Shown here piece by piece: positions 1-5,313 of a stretch of DNA of 9,211 nt. The DNA is from an uncultured Alistipes sp. Lineage in GTDB: Bacteria > Bacteroidota > Bacteroidia > Bacteroidales > Rikenellaceae. How positions within the stretch are numbered: the stretch's first letter is position 1; the number at the start of each line of letters is the position of its first letter. Location: contig CAMWYI010000069.1 of assembly GCA_947178455.1 (NCBI GenBank), forward strand, positions 1 through 9,211, in the 5' to 3' direction. Position numbers and translations under genes: made by a program. The notes under the pieces were generated by a model. It was not told the DNA's origin. It saw nothing but the letters and a program-made list of their open reading frames with translations, and did not search any database.

Positions 1-3
1 AAA

Positions 4-984
4 TCAAATCGAGAGTATTTTTACCAATTCGAGTTTGCTGCGGTTAATCTCCTTGTGATGCTTGACCGCTTTGGAGAAAGGCACGTAAACGATTTTGCCG
101 TGTTCGATGCCGATCATCACGTTGCGCTGGCCCTCCATCAGAGCCTCGATAGCCCCCTCGCCCATGCGCGAAGCCAAAATCCGGTCGAACGCCGTCGGCG
201 AACCGCCCCGCTGGATGTGCCCGAGAATCGTCACGCGGGCGTCGTACTGCGGGAACTCCTTTTTGACGCGCTCGGCCAAACCGGTCGCCCCGCCCGTCTG
301 GGGATTCTCGGCGACGATGACGATTGCCGAATTTTTGCTCTTGCGGAAACCGTTGTTGATGAGTTCGGCCAACTGGTCGACTTCGGTCTCCATTTCGGGA
401 ATAATCGCCGCCTCGCAACCCGAAGCCAGTGCACTATTGAGCGCCAGATAACCGGCCGTATGGCCCATGACCTCGACGAAGAACAACCGCTCGTGGCTCG
501 ATGCCGTATCGCGCAGTTTGTCGACTGCATCGACGATGGTATTGAGGGCCGTATCGTAACCGATGGTCGAATCGGTGCCTCCGAGGTCGTTGTCGATCGT
601 ACCGGGCAACCCGACGATCGGCACATCGTACTCGCTGGCGAAAACACCGGCACCGGTCAACGAACCGTCGCCGCCGATGACGACCAGCGCGTCGATACCG
701 GCCGCCTGCATGTTTTCATAGGCCTTTTTGCGGCCTTCGGGCGTGGTGAACTCCTTGCAGCGGGCCGTTTTGAGAATCGTACCGCCCAACTGGATGATGT
801 TGCTGACGCTCTGCGAGCGGAAATCGACGATTTCATCGAAGACCAACCCTTTGTACCCGCGCATGATGCCTTTCACGGCGATACCGTTGTAAATGGCACT
901 GCGGGTGACGGCGCGAATCGCCGCGTTCATGCCGGGAGCATCGCCGCCCGAGGTCAGGATGCCGATACACTTGATTGCAGTCAT
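4..984 (-). CDS. pfkA: ATP-dependent 6-phosphofructokinase
   Basis: This enzyme phosphorylates fructose 6-phosphate to fructose 1,6-bisphosphate with ATP, the committed step of glycolysis, in the cytosol. The 326-residue length matches bacterial PfkA (about 320). Visible motifs are SGGDAPGMN (12-20), TAR (73-75), GGDGS (104-108), PGTIDND (127-133, with the catalytic base expected at D131), SSHER (162-166) and GHIQRGGSP (255-263). Gly in GGDGS and in PGTIDND is the ATP-using signature; PPi-dependent enzymes usually have GGDDS and PKTIDND. The motif normally read as VMGR is VMGH here (H175). The start is chosen because MTAIKCIGILTSGGD aligns with the family N-terminus, and AAGG lies 9 bases upstream of ATG. 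The gene is 96 bases downstream of gph with its own promoter-like box, so it may be transcribed separately. The stop codon is inside the window; its terminator is not. Confidence 0.96.
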   Translation of the reverse strand: MTAIKCIGILTSGGDAPGMNAAIRAVTRSAIYNGIAVKGIMRGYKGLVFDEIVDFRSQSVSNIIQLGGTILKTARCKEFTTPEGRKKAYENMQAAGIDALVVIGGDGSLTGAGVFASEYDVPIVGLPGTIDNDLGGTDSTIGYDTALNTIVDAVDKLRDTASSHERLFFVEVMGHTAGYLALNSALASGCEAAIIPEMETEVDQLAELINNGFRKSKNSAIVIVAENPQTGGATGLAERVKKEFPQYDARVTILGHIQRGGSPTAFDRILASRMGEGAIEALMEGQRNVMIGIEHGKIVYVPFSKAVKHHKEINRSKLELVKILSI

Positions 985-1032
985 AAGTTTTTACCTTGAG
1001 TTTATCACAAACCGTTCCAACACAAAAACTCC

Positions 1033-1040
1033 CAAAGGTA
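1033..1040 (-). promoter_or_regulatory. Bacteroidetes-type -7 promoter box of pfkA
   Basis: On the minus strand this reads TACCTTTG, an exact match to the TAnnTTTG element recognised by the primary sigma factor of Bacteroidetes. It would start transcription near position 1027 and give pfkA a leader of about 43 bases. No convincing TTTG-like -33 element is seen at the expected distance; a 12-bp palindrome occupies that place instead. The motif is short, so a chance match is possible. Confidence 0.5.
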
Positions 1041-1050
1041 GGCAATTTTT

Positions 1051-1062
1051 CGGAAATTTCCG
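1051..1062. promoter_or_regulatory. perfect 12-bp palindrome upstream of pfkA, candidate operator
   Basis: CGGAAATTTCCG is identical to its reverse complement. It ends 10 bases upstream of the -7 box of pfkA, roughly where the -33 region should be. The placement suits a dimeric regulator that blocks or helps RNA polymerase. A terminator for gph is less likely, because as RNA it gives only a 4-bp stem and is followed by A residues, not U, on the minus strand. The function is inferred from position only. Confidence 0.35.
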
Positions 1063-1080
1063 CCGCCGCACCCTGCCGAT

Positions 1081-1731
1081 TCACAACAACCGCAACAACT
1101 CTTCCGACCGATCGACCAACACGTCGGCTCCGGCCTGCCGCAACTCCTCGCGCGAGCGGAAGCCCCACGTGACGCCTACCGAACGCACACCGGCCGCACG
1201 AGCGGTCTGCATGTCGATGCCCGAATCGCCCACGAACAACGCCCGTTCGCGCGGAATGCCCGTGCGGGCAAGAATCTCCTCGACCACCGCGGGGTCGGGC
1301 TTCAACGGCACGTCGGGCCGCTGGCCGAGCACCGCAGCGAACGGAATCGCGGGAAAGAACCGCCGAACCAACTGCTCGGTGCCCTGCTGAAATTTGTTCG
1401 ACGCGACCGCCAGCCGCACGCCCCGCCGGGCCGCTTCGGCGAGCAGTTCGGGAATCCCCGCGTAAGGTTTCGTATAACGGTCGATAGCCTCTAAATAAAA
1501 CCGAATAAAATCGGCCCGCGCCGCAGCGACGTATTCCGGCGTGCGCAGTTCTTCGGGCAGAGCCCGCTCCACGAGGCGCAGAATGCCGTTGCCGACGAAG
1601 CGGCAATAGTCGTCGTAAGAGTGTTCGGGCAATCCGCGCAGTGCGAGCATGCGGTTGCTGGCCGCCGCCAAATCGCCGACCGTATCGAGCAGCGTGCCGT
1701 CCAAATCGAATATCGCCAGCTCAATGCGCAT
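1081..1731 (-). CDS. gph: HAD-superfamily phosphatase, phosphoglycolate phosphatase-like
   Basis: This is a cytosolic haloacid-dehalogenase-type phosphatase of 216 residues, the usual size for Gph/PGP-like enzymes, which remove phosphate from 2-phosphoglycolate or related small phosphoesters. The HAD motifs are in order: DLDGT (9-13, nucleophile D9 and acid/base D11), ASN (110-112, with S111), KPDP (144-147, with K144) and GDSGID (168-173, with D169 and D173 binding Mg2+). The cap region after motif I contains VGNGILRLVERAL, very close to the VGNG segment of Gph. Its start codon overlaps the end of the antiporter gene by 11 bases in another frame, and a purine-rich GGGGAAAAG lies immediately upstream, so translation is probably coupled. 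The exact substrate cannot be fixed, since HAD enzymes of this class are often promiscuous. Confidence 0.88.
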   Translation of the reverse strand: MRIELAIFDLDGTLLDTVGDLAAASNRMLALRGLPEHSYDDYCRFVGNGILRLVERALPEELRTPEYVAAARADFIRFYLEAIDRYTKPYAGIPELLAEAARRGVRLAVASNKFQQGTEQLVRRFFPAIPFAAVLGQRPDVPLKPDPAVVEEILARTGIPRERALFVGDSGIDMQTARAAGVRSVGVTWGFRSREELRQAGADVLVDRSEELLRLL

Positions 1732-3199
1732 CTTTTCCCCGCACGATTTTCCACCCCGCAGCCGCCACGACGAGCGACACCAACGGGCTGGCGATGTTGA
1801 AAATGCAATAGGGCATGTAGACGAACGTCGAAACGCCCAGCACCGTAGCCTGCGTCATGCCGCACGAGTTCCAAGGAATTAACACCGAGCAGACCGTCGC
1901 CGAATCCTCGACCGACCGGCTCAACAGCCGCTCTTCGAGGTGCTGTCCGGCGTAAAGGTCGCGGAACAAGCGTCCGGTCAGGATAATGGAGATATACTGG
2001 TCGGCCGTACAGAGGTTGAAGAAGATACCGGCCCCGACAGTCGCCGCGACGGCCGAAAAAGTCCGGCGCACGAAGCGCAGAAAGACCGCTGTCAACGACC
2101 GCAGCATCCCGCTGCCGGTCATGACGCCGCCGAAGCACATGGCGCATAGAATCAGCCACACGGTATTGAGCATGCCGGCCATGCCGCGCGTCGCGACCAG
2201 TTCGTCCAGCTGGGGCGTTCCGGTCGGAATGGCCGTCGACCCGAAGCAGCTCATCAACACGCCCCGAAAACCCGAATAGAGCGACAACCGCTCGCCACCG
2301 GCCACCTGCGCCACCAAATCGGGCTGGGTGAGCAGCATAGCGATGCAGGCGAAAACCGTCGCGGCGAAGAGCGTGACGATAGCGGGCAACTTGCGCGCGA
2401 TGAGCAGACCGGTCGCCAGCGGCACGAGGAGCAGCCAAGGCGTGATGCGGAACGTCGAAGCGAGTGCCTCGGCATACACGCCCGTGCAATCGGCGCTGTT
2501 GTGCGAACAACAGAACCCGACGGCCGTGAAAACGCCCAACGCGATGACGAACGACGGCACGGTAGTATAAAGCATGTACCGGATGTGCGTGAAGACGGGC
2601 ACGCCGACCGTCGACGAAGCGAGCACGGTCGTATCGGACAACAACGAAATTTTGTCGCCGAAATAGGCGCCGGAAATAATCGCGCCGGCGACCCAGCCGG
2701 GAGCGAAGCCCATCGCCTCGCCGATGCCCATGAGCGCGACGCCGATTGTGGCGATAGTCGTCCACGAACTGCCGGTCATGACCGACACACCGGCACAGAT
2801 GACGCACGAAGCGACGAGAAAAAACGACGGGTGGAGGATTTTCAGACCATAGTAAATCATCGTCGGCACGACGCCGCTGACCATCCACGTTCCGGCAATG
2901 GCTCCGATGAGCAGCAGGATGAGAATCGCCGAAGCCGACGAGCGGATGTTCTCGATAATCGCCCCTTCGAGCACAGCCCACCGTCCGCCGTAAAAGCCTA
3001 TGGAGAGCATCACGCAGACCGACGCGGCGGAGAGCAGCGCCATTTGGCTGCCGCCGTTGATAGCGTCGCCGCCGAAGCAGCGAATCACGCCGTAGAGCAA
3101 CAAGGTCAGCACGACGAGCGGCACGGCAGCCACCCAAGCGGCGGGCGAACGACGGGCCGGAGCCGGTGCGGCGGATTGTTCGGGATTCGGTTTCATCAT
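1721..3199 (-). CDS. nhaC: Na+/H+ antiporter, NhaC family
   Basis: This is an inner-membrane secondary transporter of 492 residues that should exchange Na+ for H+ and help control pH and sodium. About ten to twelve hydrophobic segments are visible after a short Pro/Ala-rich N-terminus (residues 3-20). Family motifs are TGSSWTTIATIG (142-153), GAYFGDKIS..SDTTVLA (178-194) and LIPWNSCG (440-447). Most NhaC members read GDKMSPLSDTT; here the Pro is Leu (GDKISLLSDTT). I chose the ATG at 3199 (a second ATG follows at once, 3196) because the frame upstream encodes no family-like sequence and contains the promoter box. The frame stays open to 3292, but that extension is not believable. The 3' end overlaps gph by 11 bases, implying one operon. 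A relative that exchanges malate or lactate with Na+ (MleN-like) cannot be excluded. Confidence 0.9.
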   Translation of the reverse strand: MMKPNPEQSAAPAPARRSPAAWVAAVPLVVLTLLLYGVIRCFGGDAINGGSQMALLSAASVCVMLSIGFYGGRWAVLEGAIIENIRSSASAILILLLIGAIAGTWMVSGVVPTMIYYGLKILHPSFFLVASCVICAGVSVMTGSSWTTIATIGVALMGIGEAMGFAPGWVAGAIISGAYFGDKISLLSDTTVLASSTVGVPVFTHIRYMLYTTVPSFVIALGVFTAVGFCCSHNSADCTGVYAEALASTFRITPWLLLVPLATGLLIARKLPAIVTLFAATVFACIAMLLTQPDLVAQVAGGERLSLYSGFRGVLMSCFGSTAIPTGTPQLDELVATRGMAGMLNTVWLILCAMCFGGVMTGSGMLRSLTAVFLRFVRRTFSAVAATVGAGIFFNLCTADQYISIILTGRLFRDLYAGQHLEERLLSRSVEDSATVCSVLIPWNSCGMTQATVLGVSTFVYMPYCIFNIASPLVSLVVAAAGWKIVRGKDAH

Positions 3200-3204
3200 G
3201 GGTG

Positions 3205-3212
3205 CAAAAGTA
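3205..3212 (-). promoter_or_regulatory. Bacteroidetes-type -7 promoter box of nhaC-gph
   Basis: The minus strand reads TACTTTTG, an exact TAnnTTTG match, followed by CACCC and then the double ATG of nhaC. Only five bases lie between the box and the start codon, so transcription would begin at or next to the ATG and the mRNA would be leaderless or nearly so. No clear -33 element is visible. Confidence 0.5.
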
Positions 3213-3243
3213 ACAAAACGCACGAAGATATGCGAATTTTTAT

Positions 3244-3251
3244 TAATTTTG
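3244..3251 (+). promoter_or_regulatory. Bacteroidetes-type -7 promoter box of tatA-tatC
   Basis: The plus strand reads TAATTTTG, an exact TAnnTTTG match and the only one between nhaC and tatA on this strand. Transcription would begin near 3256, giving a leader of about 77 bases. It is back-to-back with the nhaC box, 31 bases apart, so the -33 regions of the two promoters would share the same DNA. A -33 TTTG is not evident. Confidence 0.45.
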
Positions 3252-3262
3252 TCATTGATGTG

Positions 3263-3312
3263 CGCTCGGTCTCCGATTCGTTTCCGATTCATCTCCGACC
3301 GAGCGATTTTTT
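3263..3312 (+). terminator. terminator-like hairpin in the tatA leader (possible attenuator)
   Basis: CGCTCGGTC (3263-3271) and GACCGAGCG (3297-3305) form a perfect 9-bp stem with a 25-base loop, followed by A and six T (3307-3312). This is the layout of a rho-independent terminator reading towards tatA, whose ATG is 20 bases further on. It starts only a few bases after the predicted transcription start. No gene upstream on this strand needs terminating, so it would act on the tatA leader itself. The loop is longer than in typical terminators, which lowers confidence. Confidence 0.45.
3272..3298 (+). repeat. three TCCGA repeats at 11-base spacing
   Basis: TCCGA begins at 3272, 3283 and 3294, an exact 11-base period close to one helical turn. 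The first two copies extend to TCCGATTC. The repeats fill the loop of the tatA leader hairpin, and the third runs into its right arm. They could be a protein-binding array on one face of the DNA or a chance short duplication. Confidence 0.5.
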
Positions 3313-3332
3313 ACGACCAAATTAATAAAATC

Positions 3333-3584
3333 ATGTATCCCCTGCTTTTCAATTTAGGCATGACCGAAATCATCGTCATCCTGCTGATTGTCGTGCTGTT
3401 GTTCGGCGGCAAGAAAATTCCCGAACTGATGCGCGGCATGGGACGCGGCGTGCGCGAATTCAAGGACGCGCTCGAAAACCCCGATGCTCCGGCAGACCGT
3501 TCGGCGAACCCGACTGATGCGGACAAAGGCGCTTCGACGCGCAAGAAAAAGAGCGCCGGCACGCCGAAAACCGACGATAAATAG
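3333..3584 (+). CDS. tatA: twin-arginine translocase subunit TatA
   Basis: TatA forms the oligomeric pore-making part of the Tat system, which moves folded proteins across the inner membrane. The protein has 83 residues, typical for TatA. It shows one N-terminal membrane helix (about 9-24, TEIIVILLIVVLLF), the FGG hinge (24-26), the amphipathic helix KKIPELMRGMGRGVREFK (27-44), and a charged, disordered tail. I chose the ATG at 3333 because MYPLLFNLGMTEI resembles Bacteroidetes TatA starts; the frame is open upstream to 3198, but that part is unlike TatA and contains the promoter box and hairpin. A start at the internal ATG 3360 would shorten the N-terminus by nine residues. tatC follows after 6 bases. 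No tatB is present, so this TatA probably serves both roles, as in other minimal Tat systems. Confidence 0.93.
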   Translation: MYPLLFNLGMTEIIVILLIVVLLFGGKKIPELMRGMGRGVREFKDALENPDAPADRSANPTDADKGASTRKKKSAGTPKTDDK

Positions 3585-3590
3585 CCCCCG

Positions 3591-4397
3591 ATGACGCCAC
3601 AACCGGAAAACCGCGCCGACGATATGTCGTTCGGCGAGCACATCGACGCCCTCCGCCCGCACCTGATGCGGGGCGCGGGAGCGATTCTGCTGCTCGCGGT
3701 CGCGGCTTTCTGCTGCAAGGAACTGCTGGTCGACCGCGTGCTGTGCGGCCCCCTGCGTCCCGATTTCCCGACCAACCGCCTGCTGGCGTGGCTGGGCGAG
3801 ATCTCCGGCGTCGACGGATTGAGCGTGCGAAGCGGCGATTTCCAACTCATCAACACTTCGGTCGCAGGCCAATTCAACCTGCATCTGGCGGTTTCGCTGG
3901 CGACGGCCTGCGCTGTCGGATTTCCCTATCTGCTGTGGGAGCTGTGGCGGTTCGTGCGGCCTGCGCTAACGGCGCGGGAAGCGCGCGCTTGCCGTCGGTT
4001 CGTGGGCTATGTCTCGGCCGGATTTTTCGTCGGGCTGGCGTTCGGCTATCTGCTGATAGCCCCGTTGAGCATCGCTTTTCTGACGCAATACAACGTCAGC
4101 GGACAAATCGCCAACCTAATCGACGTGCATTCCTATCTGTCGACCGTGCTCAACGTCTCGCTGGCCTGCGCGCTGGTATTCCAGCTGCCGCTGCTGGTCT
4201 ACTTTCTGACCCGCGCGGGAATACTGACGCCCGACCTGTTACGCCGCTATCGCAAGCACGCTATCGTCGCACTGGCTATCTTGGCGGCTATCATCACCCC
4301 GCCCGATGCGTTCAGCATGGTGCTGGTGCTGCTGCCGCTCTACGGACTTTACGAGGCGAGCATTCGGATAGCGCAAAAAGTCGAAAGGCAGGAGTAG
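3591..4397 (+). CDS. tatC: Sec-independent protein translocase TatC
   Basis: TatC is the polytopic inner-membrane receptor for twin-arginine signal peptides. It has 268 residues and about six membrane segments (roughly 27-45, 96-117, 137-158, 183-205, 224-238, 240-257). Recognisable landmarks are SFGEHIDALRPHL (13-25), FPYLLWELWRFVRPAL (111-126) and ITPPDAFS (235-242). By eye-alignment with E. coli TatC, F121 and E130 correspond to F94 and E103 of the signal-binding site and are kept, as is D239 (D211). The residue matching E15 appears to be A20, and that matching E170 is Q198. A start at the second ATG (3624, MSFGEH) is also possible; 3591 is preferred for its close 6-base spacing to tatA. 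The stop codon lies inside a terminator-like hairpin. Confidence 0.94.
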   Translation: MTPQPENRADDMSFGEHIDALRPHLMRGAGAILLLAVAAFCCKELLVDRVLCGPLRPDFPTNRLLAWLGEISGVDGLSVRSGDFQLINTSVAGQFNLHLAVSLATACAVGFPYLLWELWRFVRPALTAREARACRRFVGYVSAGFFVGLAFGYLLIAPLSIAFLTQYNVSGQIANLIDVHSYLSTVLNVSLACALVFQLPLLVYFLTRAGILTPDLLRRYRKHAIVALAILAAIITPPDAFSMVLVLLPLYGLYEASIRIAQKVERQE

Positions 4398-4415
4398 CAA
4401 CCCACCCCTGCCTTT
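4384..4415. terminator. bidirectional terminator between tatC and the dehydrogenase gene
   Basis: AAAGGCAGG (4384-4392) pairs perfectly with CCTGCCTTT (4407-4415), leaving a 14-base loop that contains the tatC stop codon. On the plus strand it runs into TTTTCGCCTGTTT; on the minus strand the stem is followed by CGACTTTTTG. The genes on both sides converge here, so one hairpin serving both is reasonable. The T tracts are short or interrupted, so efficiency is uncertain. Confidence 0.55.
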
Positions 4416-4438
4416 TCGCCTGTTTCCAATGAACTGCC

Positions 4439-5257
4439 CTACTTCAAGGGCGAATCGGGCTCTTTGGACATCACCCAATAGAACATCCGGTCGAGGAACG
4501 CCGGAGCGAATTTCTTGACGAAATGGGTGGCTCGGCCCTCGATTTCCATGAGACACAACCGTTTGCGCCGCCGAATGCCGCATGCGACGATGCCGGCGAC
4601 CTCTTCGGGCGTCATCATCTTCTCCTCGTTGCGCGGAGTTTCGCCCTGCTGCGAGCCGTCGGCGGTCAAGGCCGCAAAACGCACGTTCGAGGCCGTGAAT
4701 CCGGGACATGCGACCATGACGTGCAACCCTTTTTTCAGATTCTCGATGCGCAGGGTTTCCAAAAATCCCGTCATGGCGTATTTCGAGGCCGAATAACCCG
4801 TGCGGCCGGGCAGTCCGTGCAGACCGGCGACGGACGAAATGCCCACGATAGAACCATGCGAAGCCTGCACGTAAGGCAACGCGTATTTGCAACAATTCAC
4901 CGTGCCCCAAAAATTGACATCCATCAACCGGTGAAGCACCGCGAGGTCGACGTCGTCGAACAGGGCCCGCATCGAAATACCGGCATTGCAAATCAACACG
5001 TCGATGCCGCCGAACGTCTGCACGGCCGTATCTATCAATGCCTTGCACTGGGCGGCGTCGGTTACGTCCACCGCACACCATGCGGCTTGTCCGCCGGTCG
5101 CCCGAATCGCAGCGGTCAGCTGTTCGAGTTTTTCGGCGCTGCGGGCACCTAACACCACGCGGGCCCCTTGCGCCGCATAGGTGCGGGCCATCGCCTCGCC
5201 GATACCCGACGAAGCACCGGTAATGACCACCGTTTTATTTCGGAGCGTGTTTTTCAT
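4439..5257 (-). CDS. short-chain dehydrogenase/reductase (classical SDR)
   Basis: This is an NAD(P)-dependent oxidoreductase of 272 residues with a Rossmann fold. The cofactor motif TGASSGIG is at 13-20, NAG at 91-93, and the catalytic residues are N115 (VNFWG), S142, Y155 and K159 (YSASK). R39, soon after the second strand (GARS), suggests NADP(H) preference, which is an inference. The C-terminal part (about 240-262, GRATHFVKKFAPAFLDRMF) is longer than in minimal SDRs and amphipathic to hydrophobic, resembling the DHRS7-like group, so membrane association is possible. The start is the ATG at 5257 because MKNTLRNKTVVITG places the first strand correctly, and no other in-frame ATG lies nearby upstream. 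It is the last gene of its cluster, 56 bases after the hydrolase gene; that gap shows no good TAnnTTTG box. The substrate is unknown. Confidence 0.9.
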   Translation of the reverse strand: MKNTLRNKTVVITGASSGIGEAMARTYAAQGARVVLGARSAEKLEQLTAAIRATGGQAAWCAVDVTDAAQCKALIDTAVQTFGGIDVLICNAGISMRALFDDVDLAVLHRLMDVNFWGTVNCCKYALPYVQASHGSIVGISSVAGLHGLPGRTGYSASKYAMTGFLETLRIENLKKGLHVMVACPGFTASNVRFAALTADGSQQGETPRNEEKMMTPEEVAGIVACGIRRRKRLCLMEIEGRATHFVKKFAPAFLDRMFYWVMSKEPDSPLK

Positions 5258-5313
5258 AAGCGATTTTATCGAATGTTTTTGTTTTTCAGCAATTTGCCGT
5301 CCTCTTGCTTCGG

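Noticed and set aside
55..999. Long open frame of 314 codons on the plus strand opposite pfkA
   Set aside because: It is the mirror of a clearly coding minus-strand gene in GC-rich DNA. Its translation is rich in Arg, Asp and His with no recognisable domain.
1491..3137. 548-codon minus-strand frame overlapping nhaC and gph
   Set aside because: It is an out-of-frame shadow of nhaC with an Arg-rich composition, and it turns into a shifted reading of gph only at its end. The true frames carry all the motifs.
3198..3332. 45-residue upstream extension of TatA
   Set aside because: It overlaps the promoter-like box and the hairpin and is unlike any TatA N-terminus. The membrane helix and usual start follow the ATG at 3333.
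3743..4432. 229-codon plus-strand frame within tatC
   Set aside because: It is an Arg/Ala-rich frame-shifted reading of tatC. No membrane segments or motifs remain.
5258..5313. Possible separate promoter for the dehydrogenase
   Set aside because: The 56-base gap is AT-rich near the start codon, but no TAnnTTTG match is present. The best candidate (TAAAATCG) is too poor to report.
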